Shown here one piece after another: positions 23,755 through 33,460 of a DNA stretch of 64,000 nucleotides. Every line of letters begins with the position of its first letter. The first letter of the stretch is position 1. A program made the position numbers and the translations under genes. Below the pieces are notes generated by a model. It did no database searches, was not told the origin of the DNA, and saw nothing but the letters and a program-made list of their open reading frames with translations. The DNA is taken from the NCBI RefSeq assembly GCF_902499335.1, contig NZ_CABVQK010000010.1, forward strand, positions 264,308 through 328,307, in the 5' to 3' direction. The stretch comes from Burkholderia lata. Lineage in GTDB: Bacteria > Pseudomonadota > Gammaproteobacteria > Burkholderiales > Burkholderiaceae.

Positions 23755-25416
23755 ATGGCGACCATGAGCATCGATTACCAGACGCTGAAGTTCGAATACC
23801 GCCCGCGTGCGCAGGACACGACCGTTCACCCGGTGATCGTCGTCGGCGCGGGCCCGGTGGGCCTCGCGGCCGCGATCGATCTCGCGCAGCAGGGCATGCC
23901 CGTCGTGCTGCTCGACGACGACGACACGCTGTCCACCGGCTCGCGCGCGATCTGCTTCGCGAAGCGCACGCTCGAGATCTTCGACCGGCTCGGCTGCGGC
24001 GAGCGTTTCGTCGACAAGGGCGTGAGCTGGCACGTCGGCAAGGTGTTCCTGCAGGACGAGCAGCTGTACGCGTTCGACCTGCTGCCCGAGGAAGGGCATG
24101 CGCGCCCCGCGTTCATCAACCTGCAGCAGTATTACGTCGAGGGCTACCTGGCCGACCGCGCGTTCGAGCTGCCGAACATCGACATCCGCTGGAAGCACAA
24201 GGTGACGGGCATCGACCAGTCGGCCGAACACGCGGTACTGACGATCGAAACGCCGGAAGGCGTCGCGACGCTGCGCGCGCAGTACGTGATCGCGGCCGAC
24301 GGCTCGCGCAGCCCGATGCGCACGATGATGGGCCTCGAAAGCCACGGTCGCACGTTCAAGGACCGCTTCCTGATCGCCGACGTGAAGATGAAGGCGGAGT
24401 TTCCGACCGAGCGCTGGTTCTGGTTCGACCTGCCGTTCCACCCGAATCAGTCGGTGCTGCTGCATCGCCAGCCCGACAACGTGTGGCGCATCGACTTCCA
24501 GCTCGGCTGGGATGCCGACCCCGTCGCCGAGAAGCAGCCGGAGCGCGTGATCCCGCGCGTGCGCGCGCTGCTCGGGCCGGACGTCGAGTTCGAGCTCGAA
24601 TGGGTGAGCGTCTATACGTTCCGCTGCCAGCGGATGGAGTCGTTCCGGCACGGCCGCGTGCTGTTCGCGGGAGATTCCGCGCACGGTGTGTCGCCGTTCG
24701 GCGCGCGCGGCGCGAACAGCGGCGTGCAGGACGCCGACAACCTCGCCTGGAAGCTGAAGCTCGTGCTCGACGGCCGTTCGGCCGACAGCCTGCTCGACAC
24801 GTATGCGAGCGAGCGCGAGTTCGCGGCCGACGAGAACATCCGCAACTCGACGCGCTCGACCGACTTCATCACGCCTAAAAGCCCGGTGTCGCGCGTGTTC
24901 CGCGACGCGACGCTGAAGCTCGCACGTGACTGCGAGTTCGCGCGCAAGCTCGTGAACAGTGGCCGTCTGTCGGTGCCGGCGGTGCTGGCCGATTCGCCGC
25001 TGAACACGCCGGATCGCAACGGCGACGCCTTCGCGGGCGCGATGCGGCCGGGTGCGGCGGCGGCCGATGCGCCGGTGCGTGTGCAGGGCGAGTCGGGCTG
25101 GCTGCTGCAGCATCTGGGCAGCGGCTTCACCGGCGTGCTGTTCGGGCTGCCGGGCGATGCGGCCGCGCTCGCGCAGGCGCTCGACGGCCTCGCGCTGCCG
25201 GTGCGCCCCGTGCTCGTCGTGCCGGCCGGGCACGCGCAGCCGGTCGCGGGTGTCGACGTCGTGGAGGACGTCGACGGCTTCGCCGCACAACGCTATGACG
25301 CGAAGCCCGGCACGTTCTACCTGCTGCGCCCTGATCAGCATGTCTGCGTCCGCACGCGCACGCTCGACCGTCAGGCGCTTGCCGACGCACTGGCGCGCGC
25401 GACCTGCGCACGCTGA
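23755..25416 (+). CDS. FAD-dependent aromatic hydroxylase, MhaA-like (3-hydroxyphenylacetate 6-hydroxylase flavoprotein)
   Basis: The 553-residue class A flavoprotein monooxygenase has VIVVGAGPVGLAAAIDLAQ near residue 24 (GxGxxG), a DG-type segment (VIAADGSRSPMR), and FAGDSAHGVSPFGARGANSG (FAD ribose and pyrophosphate site). A C-terminal thioredoxin-like part is typical of PheA/MhpA-like enzymes. It is followed by a 76-residue protein, an aromatic-acid importer, hmgA and fahA. This matches the two-component 3-hydroxyphenylacetate hydroxylase MhaAB of Pseudomonas putida, which makes homogentisate. A different hydroxyaromatic substrate remains possible. The ATG follows GAGGAG. Confidence 0.75.
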   Translation: MATMSIDYQTLKFEYRPRAQDTTVHPVIVVGAGPVGLAAAIDLAQQGMPVVLLDDDDTLSTGSRAICFAKRTLEIFDRLGCGERFVDKGVSWHVGKVFLQDEQLYAFDLLPEEGHARPAFINLQQYYVEGYLADRAFELPNIDIRWKHKVTGIDQSAEHAVLTIETPEGVATLRAQYVIAADGSRSPMRTMMGLESHGRTFKDRFLIADVKMKAEFPTERWFWFDLPFHPNQSVLLHRQPDNVWRIDFQLGWDADPVAEKQPERVIPRVRALLGPDVEFELEWVSVYTFRCQRMESFRHGRVLFAGDSAHGVSPFGARGANSGVQDADNLAWKLKLVLDGRSADSLLDTYASEREFAADENIRNSTRSTDFITPKSPVSRVFRDATLKLARDCEFARKLVNSGRLSVPAVLADSPLNTPDRNGDAFAGAMRPGAAAADAPVRVQGESGWLLQHLGSGFTGVLFGLPGDAAALAQALDGLALPVRPVLVVPAGHAQPVAGVDVVEDVDGFAAQRYDAKPGTFYLLRPDQHVCVRTRTLDRQALADALARATCAR

Positions 25417-25452
25417 ACACACGATAACGATACCGATACCGGAGACACCGTC

Positions 25453-25683
25453 ATGCCCCCCCTCGACACCCGCCCGCGCCTGGCTGATCCGGACGCGTTC
25501 TACGAAGCGTTGATCGACATGCATCGCGACCTGTCGGACGCCGACAGCCAGCTCGTCAACGCGAAGCTGATCCTGCTGCTCGCGAACCAGATCGGCGACG
25601 CCGACGTGCTGCGCGAAGCGATGGCGCTCGCGCGCCAGGGCGTGACGCCGCCCGTGCATCCGGCCGCCGAGGTGACGCAATGA
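25453..25683 (+). CDS. Small MhaB-like coupling protein (DUF2783 type)
   Basis: This is a 76-residue, mostly helical acidic protein (DAFYEALIDMHRDLSDADSQ, then LILLLANQIGDADVLREAM). It has no membrane segment or cysteine. Small proteins of this type sit directly after MhaA-like flavoproteins and are described as the coupling component needed for efficient 3-hydroxyphenylacetate hydroxylation. Its stop overlaps the transporter start (ATGA), so it is a true part of the operon despite its size. Confidence 0.75.
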   Translation: MPPLDTRPRLADPDAFYEALIDMHRDLSDADSQLVNAKLILLLANQIGDADVLREAMALARQGVTPPVHPAAEVTQ

Positions 25684-27035
25684 GCGCGGCGCCGGCCGAC
25701 GCGCGCGTGCTCGAAGTCGAGCGCGTGATCGACGAGACCCATCGCCCGGGCTTTCACTGGATGCTGCTGGTGCTGTGCGGGCTGTGCCTCGTGATCGACG
25801 GTTTCGATGCGCAGGCAATGGGTTATGTCGCACCGAGCGTGATCGCCGAATGGGGCGTGCCGAAGCAGGCGCTTGGGCCCGTGTTCAGCGCGAGCCTGTT
25901 CGGGATGCTGCTCGGCGCGCTCGGGTTGTCGGTGCTGGCCGACCGGATCGGGCGGCGCCCGGTGCTGATCGGCTCGACGCTGTTCTTCGCGGTGACGATG
26001 CTCGCGACGCCGTTCGCGGGTTCGATCCCGGTGCTGATGGCGCTGCGTTTCGTCACGGGCCTCGGCCTCGGCTGCATCATGCCGAACGCGATGGCGCTGG
26101 TCGGCGAGTTCAGCCCGGCCGCGCATCGCGTGAAGCGGATGATGATCGTGTCGTGCGGCTTCACGCTCGGCGCGGCGCTCGGCGGCTTCATCAGCGCCGC
26201 GCTGATTCCGGCGCTCGGCTGGCGGTCGGTGTTCTTCGTCGGCGGCGCGGTGCCGCTGGTGCTGACGATCGCGATGGTCGCGCGGCTGCCCGAATCGCTG
26301 CAGTTCCTGGTGCTGAAAGGGCGCGTCGAAGAGGCGCGCGACTGGCTCGCGCACTTCGCACCGCAGGCCGGTATCGACGCGAACACGCGCATCGTCGTGC
26401 GCGAGCGCGCCGCGACCGGCGCGCCGGTCGCCGAGCTGTTCAGCCACGGCCGCCTGCCGGTCACGCTGCTGCTGTGGGCGATCAGCTTCATGAACCTGAT
26501 CGATCTGTACTTCCTGTCGAACTGGCTGCCGACCGTGATGCGCGACGCGGGCTATTCGCAGGGGACGGCCGTGATCGTCGGCACGGTGCTCCAGACGGGC
26601 GGCGTGATCGGCACGCTGTCGCTCGGCTGGTTCATCGAACGCTACGGCTTCGTGCGCGTGCTGTTCGCATGCTTCGCGTGCGCGGCCGTGTCGGTGGGGC
26701 TGATCGGCTCGGTCGCGCATGCGCTGCCGTGGCTGCTGGTGGTCGTGTTCGCGGGCGGGTTCTGCGTGGTCGGCGGGCAACCGGCCGTCAACGCGCTCGC
26801 GGGCCAGTATTACCCGACGTCGCTGCGCTCGACGGGCATCGGCTGGAGCCTCGGCATCGGCCGGATCGGCTCGGTGCTCGGGCCGCTCGTCGGCGGACAA
26901 CTGATTGCGCTCAACTGGTCGAACGGTGCGCTGTTCCACGCGGCCGCGGTGCCTGTGCTGTGCTCGGCGCTGTTCGTCCTCGGGCTTGCGGGTGTGACGC
27001 GGCGCAACGGCGCGCAGGCGCCGAATGCCGCCTGA
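25680..27035 (+). CDS. MFS transporter, aromatic acid:H+ symporter type
   Basis: This 451-residue protein of about 12 membrane segments has the aromatic-acid transporter signature LCLVIDGFDAQAMGYVAP in the first helix. The MFS loop ADRIGRRPVL follows, then PESLQFLVLKGR after helix 6. The conserved DGFD aspartate is typical of PcaK/BenK-type importers. In this operon it should import 3-hydroxyphenylacetate or a related acid for homogentisate breakdown. It is translationally coupled to the MhaB-like gene. Confidence 0.85.
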   Translation: MSAAPADARVLEVERVIDETHRPGFHWMLLVLCGLCLVIDGFDAQAMGYVAPSVIAEWGVPKQALGPVFSASLFGMLLGALGLSVLADRIGRRPVLIGSTLFFAVTMLATPFAGSIPVLMALRFVTGLGLGCIMPNAMALVGEFSPAAHRVKRMMIVSCGFTLGAALGGFISAALIPALGWRSVFFVGGAVPLVLTIAMVARLPESLQFLVLKGRVEEARDWLAHFAPQAGIDANTRIVVRERAATGAPVAELFSHGRLPVTLLLWAISFMNLIDLYFLSNWLPTVMRDAGYSQGTAVIVGTVLQTGGVIGTLSLGWFIERYGFVRVLFACFACAAVSVGLIGSVAHALPWLLVVVFAGGFCVVGGQPAVNALAGQYYPTSLRSTGIGWSLGIGRIGSVLGPLVGGQLIALNWSNGALFHAAAVPVLCSALFVLGLAGVTRRNGAQAPNAA

Positions 27036-27055
27036 ATTGATGGAGAAAGGAAACG

Positions 27056-28390
27056 ATGACGCTTGACCTGTCGAAACCGGCGACCGCCGGCTACCAGAGC
27101 GGTTTCGCGAACGAATTCGCGACCGAGGCACTGCCCGGCGCGTTGCCGCACGGCCGCAACTCGCCGCAGCGCGCGCCGTACGGGCTGTATGCGGAGCAGC
27201 TGTCGGGCACCGCGTTTACCGCGCCGCGCGGCCACAACCGCCGCTCGTGGCTGTATCGCATCCGCCCGGCGGCCGTGCACCGGCCGTTCGAGCCGTACGC
27301 GGGCCCGCAGCGCCTCGTGTCGGAATTCGGCGATTCCGCCGACGTGCCGCCGACGCCGCCGAACCAGCTGCGCTGGGATCCGCTGCCGATGCCGGTCGAG
27401 CCGACCGATTTCGTCGACGGGCTGGTGACGATGGCCGGCAACGGCTCGGCCGCCGCGATGAACGGCTGCGCGATCCACCTGTACGCGGCGAACCGCTCGA
27501 TGCAGGACCGCTTCTTCTACAGCGCGGACGGCGAACTGCTGATCGTGCCGCAGCAGGGGCGCCTGTTCATCGCGACCGAATTCGGCCGGGTCGACGTCGA
27601 GCCGTTCGAGATCGCGGTGATCCCGCGCGGCGTGCGTTTTGCCGTCACGCTGCCGGACGGCGACGCGCGCGGCTACATCTGCGAAAACTTCGGCGCGCAA
27701 CTGCGCCTGCCGGATCTCGGCCCGATCGGCTCGAACGGCCTCGCGAACCCGCGCGACTTCCTGACGCCGCAAGCCGCTTACGAAGACCGCGAAGGTGCGT
27801 TCGAGTTGATCGCGAAGCTGAACGGCCGCCTGTGGCGGGCGGACATCGGCCATTCGCCGCTCGACGTGGTCGCGTGGCACGGCAACTACGCGCCGTACAA
27901 GTACGACCTGCGCCTGTTCAACACGATCGGCTCGATCAGCTACGACCATCCCGATCCGTCGATCTTCCTGGTGCTGCAGTCGCAGAGCGACACGCCGGGC
28001 GTCGACACGATCGACTTCGTGATCTTCCCGCCGCGCTGGCTCGCGGCAGAGGATACGTTCCGCCCGCCCTGGTTCCACCGCAACGTCGCGAGCGAATTCA
28101 TGGGGCTCGTGCACGGCGCGTACGACGCGAAGGCCGAAGGCTTCGTGCCGGGCGGCGCGAGCCTGCACAACTGCATGTCGGGCCACGGGCCCGACGCGGA
28201 TACGTTCGAGAAGGCGTCCGCGAGCGATACGACGAAGCCGCACAAGGTCGACGCGACGATGGCGTTCATGTTCGAAACCCGTACGCTGATCCGGCCGACG
28301 CGCTATGCGCTCGACACCGCGCAGCTGCAGGCGGACTACTTCGAATGCTGGCAAGGCATCAAGAAACACTTCAATCCGGAGCAACGATGA
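27056..28390 (+). CDS. hmgA: Homogentisate 1,2-dioxygenase
   Basis: The 444-residue non-haem iron enzyme opens the ring of homogentisate to maleylacetoacetate. The N-terminal GYQSGFANEFATEALPGALP is diagnostic. The iron ligands fit H341 and E347 (WFHRNVASEFMG) and H377 (NCMSGHGPD), with the same 6 and 30 spacing as the human enzyme. A strong AAAGGAAACG ribosome site precedes the ATG. It is coupled to fahA by ATGA. No maleylacetoacetate isomerase gene is present here. Confidence 0.97.
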   Translation: MTLDLSKPATAGYQSGFANEFATEALPGALPHGRNSPQRAPYGLYAEQLSGTAFTAPRGHNRRSWLYRIRPAAVHRPFEPYAGPQRLVSEFGDSADVPPTPPNQLRWDPLPMPVEPTDFVDGLVTMAGNGSAAAMNGCAIHLYAANRSMQDRFFYSADGELLIVPQQGRLFIATEFGRVDVEPFEIAVIPRGVRFAVTLPDGDARGYICENFGAQLRLPDLGPIGSNGLANPRDFLTPQAAYEDREGAFELIAKLNGRLWRADIGHSPLDVVAWHGNYAPYKYDLRLFNTIGSISYDHPDPSIFLVLQSQSDTPGVDTIDFVIFPPRWLAAEDTFRPPWFHRNVASEFMGLVHGAYDAKAEGFVPGGASLHNCMSGHGPDADTFEKASASDTTKPHKVDATMAFMFETRTLIRPTRYALDTAQLQADYFECWQGIKKHFNPEQR

Positions 28391-29691
28391 GCGATACCCA
28401 AGACTGGCGCGCGACGCTCGACCCGACCCGCAAGAGCTGGGTCGAGACCGCGAACGATCCCGCCTGCGATTTCCCGATCCAGAACCTGCCGTTCGGGATC
28501 TTCAGCGATACGAAGCAAGCGTCACGCCGTGCAGGCGTCGCGCTCGGCGACCAGATCGTCGATCTCGCCGCACTCGCGCGCGCGGGCCTCGTGACGCTGC
28601 CGGCCGGCGGCGACGTGTTTGCCGCGCCGACGCTCAATGCGTTCATCGCACTCGGCCGCGACGCATGGCGCAGCGTGCGCGTGCAGCTGTCGGACCTGTT
28701 TTCACGCGAGAACGCACGGCTGCGCGACGACGCTTCGCTGCGCGCGCAGGTGCTCGTCGCGCAGCGCGACGCGACGCTGCATCTGCCGGTCGAGATTCCC
28801 GGCTACACCGATTTCTATTCGTCGAAGGAGCACGCGACCAACGTCGGTTCGATGTTCCGTGATCCGAAGAATGCGCTGCTGCCGAACTGGTCGGAGATGC
28901 CGATCGGCTACAACGGCCGCGCGTCGTCGGTGATCGTGAGCGGTACGCCGGTGCGGCGTCCGAACGGGCAATTGAAGCTGCCCGACCAGGAGCGTCCGGT
29001 GTTCGGCGCGTGCCGCAAGCTCGACATCGAACTGGAGACGGGCTTCATCGTCGGCCAGGGAAATGCGCTCGGCGAGCCGATCGCCTGCGAGGACGCGGAA
29101 GCGCATATCTTCGGGATGGTGCTGCTGAACGACTGGAGCGCGCGCGACATCCAGCAATGGGAATACGTGCCGCTCGGCCCGTTCAACGCGAAGACCTTCG
29201 CGACGACGATCTCGCCGTGGATCGTCACGCTCGACGCGCTCGAACCGTTCCGCGTCGCGCAGCCCGAACAGTCGCCGCAGCCGCTCGCGTACCTGCAGCA
29301 CGCGGGCAAGCATGCGTTCGACATCGCGCTCGAAGTGACGCTGCGCGCGGAAGGGGCGGCCGAAGCAACGTCGATCAGCCGCACGAACTTCAGGCACATG
29401 TACTGGACGATGGCGCAGCAGCTCGCGCATCACACGGTCGCGGGCTGCAACACGCGCGTGGGCGACCTGATGGGTTCGGGCACGATCAGCGGGCCGACGA
29501 AGGATTCGTTCGGCAGCCTGCTCGAACTGACGTGGAACGGCAAGGAGCCGGTGGCGCTGAACGGCGGCGGCAGCCGTGCATTCATCGAGGACGGCGACGA
29601 GCTCACGCTCGCCGGATGGTGCCAGGGCGACGGCTATCGTGTCGGCTTCGGCGCGTGTGCCGGCAAGATCCTGCCGGCGGTGAAGGCGTAA
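28387..29691 (+). CDS. fahA: Fumarylacetoacetase
   Basis: The 434-residue enzyme splits fumarylacetoacetate to fumarate and acetoacetate. It has the FAH features YTDFYSSKEHATNVG (metal and catalytic His region), ELETGFIVG, LLNDWSARDIQQWEYVPLGPF and GSGTISGPTKDSFGS. The start overlaps the hmgA stop by 4 bases, so the much longer upstream frame is ignored. It ends the catabolic operon, followed by a terminator. Confidence 0.97.
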   Translation: MSDTQDWRATLDPTRKSWVETANDPACDFPIQNLPFGIFSDTKQASRRAGVALGDQIVDLAALARAGLVTLPAGGDVFAAPTLNAFIALGRDAWRSVRVQLSDLFSRENARLRDDASLRAQVLVAQRDATLHLPVEIPGYTDFYSSKEHATNVGSMFRDPKNALLPNWSEMPIGYNGRASSVIVSGTPVRRPNGQLKLPDQERPVFGACRKLDIELETGFIVGQGNALGEPIACEDAEAHIFGMVLLNDWSARDIQQWEYVPLGPFNAKTFATTISPWIVTLDALEPFRVAQPEQSPQPLAYLQHAGKHAFDIALEVTLRAEGAAEATSISRTNFRHMYWTMAQQLAHHTVAGCNTRVGDLMGSGTISGPTKDSFGSLLELTWNGKEPVALNGGGSRAFIEDGDELTLAGWCQGDGYRVGFGACAGKILPAVKA

Positions 29692-29716
29692 CGCGCAACG
29701 TAGCGCGTCGATGAGC

Positions 29717-29752
29717 ACGACGGCCCGCATCGCGCGGGCCGTCGTCGTTTTC
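29717..29752 (+). terminator. Terminator of the homogentisate operon
   Basis: A perfect 12-bp stem (ACGACGGCCCGC with its complement, 5-base loop) is followed by CGTTTTC, about 25 bases after the fahA stop. Confidence 0.75.
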
Positions 29753-29841
29753 GCCGTGTGACCGGCGTATCCGCGGCCGGGCGGCGCGTGTTCGCACCGT
29801 CGTCGTTCGGCGGCGCGCTGCGGCGTACTTGCGCGCCAGTG

Positions 29842-31002
29842 TCAGACCGCGCGTTGCAATGCGGTGCGGCGCTCCCACAGCGCGGCCGCGACGAATGCCG
29901 CGACGCAGGCGACCAGCACGCCGACCAGCGCGTTGCTGCCCAGTTGTTCCATCAATGCACCGGCGACCAGCGGGCCGCCGAAACTCGCGGCGCTCCACGA
30001 TGCCGACACGAGTGAGCTTGCGGTGACGAGCGCCGCACCGCGGAAGCGTTCGCCGCACGCGACGAGCGACAGCGTGTAGATGCTGCCGGCCGCCGCGCCG
30101 AGCACGAACAGCAGCGGCCAGCACAGCCACGGATTGGCGATCACGAACGGCAGCAGCGGCAGGCCGGCGAGCACGATCCAGCCTGCGCCGAGGTGCACGC
30201 GTTCGCGGCCGAGCTTGTCCGCGAGCCAGCCGATCGGGAACTGCATCGCGGTATCGCCGAACAGCATGATCGACGCGAGCAACACGGCCGTCGCGCTCGC
30301 GACGCCGTGATCCATCGCGTAGAGCGGCAGCAGCGACAGCGCGAGCGTATCGAACAGCGCGAAGAAGCCGGTGCCGATGATCAGCGCGGGCATGCGCGGC
30401 AGCACGTCGAGCCATCGGCCGTGCGCTTCATGATGCGCGTCGTCACCGGCGAGCGGGGCGCGCCGGATCGTCGCGAGCGTCGGCAGCGCGAGCAGGAACA
30501 GCGCGCCGCACAGCGCGAAGCGGATGCTCGTCGCGCCGGCGATCTGGCTCACGAGCACCGGGCCCGCCATCTGGAACAGCGTGAAATTGGTCGCGTAGAT
30601 CGCGACGACGCGGCCGCGCGTCGAATCGTCGGCGAGCTGGTTGACCCACGCCTCGCCGATCGTGAACAGCAGCATCAGCGCCGCGCCGCACAGCACGCGC
30701 AGCACGCCCCACAGGATCAGGTTCGACGTGAACTGCATCAGCGCGGTGGCCGCCGCAAGCAGCACGACCGACACGACGATCGCGCGGCGCGAGCCGATGT
30801 GTCGCGCGAGCGCGGTGACGAACGGGACGATCGCGAGGCCGCCGAGGGCCTGCGCGGCCGTCAGCATGCCGACGACGTTGGTGCCGTGTCCGGCCTCGGT
30901 CAGCGCGAGCGCGGTGAGCGGCAGTGTGGCGCCGGTGCCGAGACCGACGACCGCGACGCTCAGAATGAGTGCGAGGAAATCGCGATTAAGAATGGCTTTC
31001 AT
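29842..31002 (-). CDS. MFS transporter (YcaD-like)
   Basis: The 386-residue protein has about 12 membrane segments and an N-terminal AILNRDFLALILSVAVVGLG. The helix 2-3 loop is degenerate (ARHIGSRRAIV), and IGEAWVNQLADDSTRGRVVA in the fifth-helix loop is typical of YcaD-like MFS proteins. The substrate is unknown; efflux of small molecules is likely. It converges on the homogentisate operon and is probably independent of it. Confidence 0.85.
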   Translation of the reverse strand: MKAILNRDFLALILSVAVVGLGTGATLPLTALALTEAGHGTNVVGMLTAAQALGGLAIVPFVTALARHIGSRRAIVVSVVLLAAATALMQFTSNLILWGVLRVLCGAALMLLFTIGEAWVNQLADDSTRGRVVAIYATNFTLFQMAGPVLVSQIAGATSIRFALCGALFLLALPTLATIRRAPLAGDDAHHEAHGRWLDVLPRMPALIIGTGFFALFDTLALSLLPLYAMDHGVASATAVLLASIMLFGDTAMQFPIGWLADKLGRERVHLGAGWIVLAGLPLLPFVIANPWLCWPLLFVLGAAAGSIYTLSLVACGERFRGAALVTASSLVSASWSAASFGGPLVAGALMEQLGSNALVGVLVACVAAFVAAALWERRTALQRAV

Positions 31003-31095
31003 CGGGCGCGATGCTACACCTCGGACCTTGAAAGGTCCATGAAGGCCATCAGCTTCGCGTGGAGTTGTGCACGCAACGACTTCAACAGGGTTGCG

Positions 31096-32265
31096 TCACA
31101 CGTACTCGGTCGGCACGGCCACCGGGCGGCGTTCGAGCGACGCCGACCACAGCGTGAGCGCGAGCGCCGCGACGGCCATCGCGACGCCGACCCACGGCAG
31201 GCTCACGAGCGACACGCCGGAACCGATCGCCATCCCGCCGAGCCACGCACCGGTCGCGTTGCCGAGGTTGAACGCGCCCTGGTTCAGCGTCGACGCGAGA
31301 TTCGGCGCGTCGCTCGCGCGATCGACGATCAGGATCTGCAGCGGCGGCACGATCGCGAACGCGAGGATGCCCCACACGAAGATCGTCGCGAGCGCGGCGA
31401 ACGGCAGGTGCATCGTGCCCGCGAACAGCGCGAGGACCACGCCGATCAGCGCGAGCGTCGCGATCAGCGACGGCATCCGGCGCCAGTCGGCGAGCTTGCC
31501 GCCGAGCGTGCCGCCGACCGTCAGCCCGAGGCCGAACAGCAGCAGCACGTAGGTGACCTGGCGCGGCGAGAAGCCCGTCACGTCCTCGAGGATCGGCGTG
31601 ATGTACGTGAACACGCTGAACAGGCTGGCCGACGCGAGCACGCTGATGCCGAGCACCATCAGCACCTGCGGATGTTTCAGCACGCTGAATTCGCGCGTGA
31701 TGCTGGTGTCGGGCATTGCGAGGTTCTTCGGCAGGCAGACGGCGAGCGCGGCCGCCGCGGCAATGCCGATGCCGGTGACGGCCCAGAACGTCGCGCGCCA
31801 GCCGAACGCCTGGCCGAGCGCGGTGCCGAGCGGCACGCCGAGCACGTTCGCGAGCGTGAGGCCGGTGAACATCAGCGCGATCGCCTGCGCGCGACGGTTC
31901 GGCGCGACGAGGTTGCTCGCGACCACCGAGCCGATTCCGAAGAACGCGCCGTGGCAGAACGCGGTGACGACGCGCGCGGCCATTAGCACCGCATAGCCCG
32001 GTGCGATCGCGCAGAACAGGTTGCCCGCGATGAACAGCCCGATCAGGCCCATCAGTGCACGCTTGCGCGGCATCTTCGCGGTGACGATCGCGAGGATCGG
32101 CGCACCGATCGTCACGCCGAGCGCATAGCCCGACACGAGCATGCCGGCGGCCGGGATCGACACGCCGAGGTCGCGCGCGACATTGGGCAGCAGCCCCATG
32201 ATCACGAACTCGGTGGTACCGATTCCAAATGCGGCGACGGCGAGGGCGAAAAGAGGTAAGGGCAT
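31096..32265 (-). CDS. MFS efflux transporter (AraJ/YdhP-like, DHA1)
   Basis: This 389-residue protein of 12 membrane segments begins FALAVAAFGIGTTEFVIMGLLP, a hallmark of the AraJ/YdhP/sugar-efflux DHA1 group. It also has VSGYALGVTIGAP and FCHGAFFGIGSVVA. It probably exports arabinose-like sugars, purine analogues or drugs. It lies 93 bases from the neighbouring YcaD-like gene on the same strand. Confidence 0.88.
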   Translation of the reverse strand: MPLPLFALAVAAFGIGTTEFVIMGLLPNVARDLGVSIPAAGMLVSGYALGVTIGAPILAIVTAKMPRKRALMGLIGLFIAGNLFCAIAPGYAVLMAARVVTAFCHGAFFGIGSVVASNLVAPNRRAQAIALMFTGLTLANVLGVPLGTALGQAFGWRATFWAVTGIGIAAAAALAVCLPKNLAMPDTSITREFSVLKHPQVLMVLGISVLASASLFSVFTYITPILEDVTGFSPRQVTYVLLLFGLGLTVGGTLGGKLADWRRMPSLIATLALIGVVLALFAGTMHLPFAALATIFVWGILAFAIVPPLQILIVDRASDAPNLASTLNQGAFNLGNATGAWLGGMAIGSGVSLVSLPWVGVAMAVAALALTLWSASLERRPVAVPTEYV

Positions 32266-32499
32266 CGCGGTAGGCTCGGGAAAGGCGCCGCTCGGGCTGG
32301 CGCAGGATGCGCGGAACGGGCGGACGGTAAGGCGGACGACAGCCGCGATTCTACTTCAGTGAAAACCCCTATGCTTGGGGCCAAAACGGTTGTTGCCGGC
32401 GTGCGACGGGGCAGCACGCGTGAAGCTCACAGTGTGGGATTGGGAGGGGGCGGCGCTGAATTTGCTGGGGCCGGAACGGTGGCGGCGGCGAGGCGCTCG

Positions 32500-33279
32500 T
32501 CAGGCGATGCGTTCGGGGGAGCCGTCGATGCTCGTGGTCGATGTGCTTGCTGCGTCGGCGTCGATGTTCGTTGCCGCGTCAGCGTCAGCCTCAGCCGTAG
32601 CCTCAGCGGGCGACGGGTGCGAGCCGTCGGCATCGGTCGAGGCCGGATCGTCCCAGCCGTTTTCGAACAGGCACGCTTCGATCGGCATCCGCGCGGCCCA
32701 ACGCTCCTGCTCGAGCATCGGCTTCGCATAGAACGCGTCGACGTGCCCGACGCACAGCACGGCGATCGGCTTCGCGCCGTCGGGCATCCGCAGCAGCGCG
32801 CGCAGCGCATCGACGTCGAACAGCGATACCCAGCCCATCCCGAGCCCTTCGGCGCGGGCCGCGAGCCACATGTTCTGGATCGCGCAAGCGGCGGACGCGA
32901 GATCCATCTCCGGCAGCGTGCGGCGGCCGAACACGTGGCGCTCGCGGCCGTCGGCGAGTGCAACGACCAGCAACTCGCCGCATTCGCGCACGCCTTCGAC
33001 CTTCAGCCGCATGAATTCGTCCTGGCGCTCGCCGAGCGCGTCGGCGGTGGCGCAGCGCTCGGCCTCGACCAGCGCGTGGATCGCGGTGCGCAGCGCAGGA
33101 TCGGTGATGCGGATGAAGCGCCACGGCTGCATGAAGCCGACGCTCGGGGCGTGATGCGCCGCGCGCAGCAGGCGCGCGAGCACGGCAGGATCGACGGGCG
33201 CCGGCGTGAAGTGACGCATGTCGCGCCGTTCGAAAATGGCGCGGTAGACGGCGGCGATGTCGGAGTCGTCGAAACGCAT
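32500..33279 (-). CDS. bluB: 5,6-dimethylbenzimidazole synthase BluB with low-complexity C-terminal tail
   Basis: The 259-residue flavin-destructase fragments FMNH2 to make the lower ligand of vitamin B12. BluB features include IFERRDMRHFTPAPVDPAVL, AAHHAPSVGFMQPWRFI and AEGLGMGWVSLFDVDALRALL. The ATG at 33279 is chosen; the frame extends to a TTG at 33312. The last roughly 40 residues are an Ala/Asp/Thr/Ser-rich tail beyond the usual end of the domain. No other cobalamin gene or cobalamin riboswitch was seen in the window. Confidence 0.88.
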   Translation of the reverse strand: MRFDDSDIAAVYRAIFERRDMRHFTPAPVDPAVLARLLRAAHHAPSVGFMQPWRFIRITDPALRTAIHALVEAERCATADALGERQDEFMRLKVEGVRECGELLVVALADGRERHVFGRRTLPEMDLASAACAIQNMWLAARAEGLGMGWVSLFDVDALRALLRMPDGAKPIAVLCVGHVDAFYAKPMLEQERWAARMPIEACLFENGWDDPASTDADGSHPSPAEATAEADADAATNIDADAASTSTTSIDGSPERIA

Positions 33280-33460
33280 GGGCGGCACAAGCAGGGGATG
33301 ACGTCGGCGCAACGATATCAGACCGCGCGCAAGCCGCGTTACATCATTCGAAACAAAGTGCAGAATTGTTGATGTAAAAGATCGCTTTTTCAGCGCTGAT
33401 CAAAAGCAAACGATTGCGGTCGCGCCGGTAACCATGAAATGAGCCGGTTTCGTCGATTTC

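Noticed and set aside
23578..25833. A 751-codon antisense frame over the flavoprotein gene
   Set aside because: It has Arg/Ala/His-rich shadow composition with no recognisable motif, opposite a clear FAD hydroxylase.
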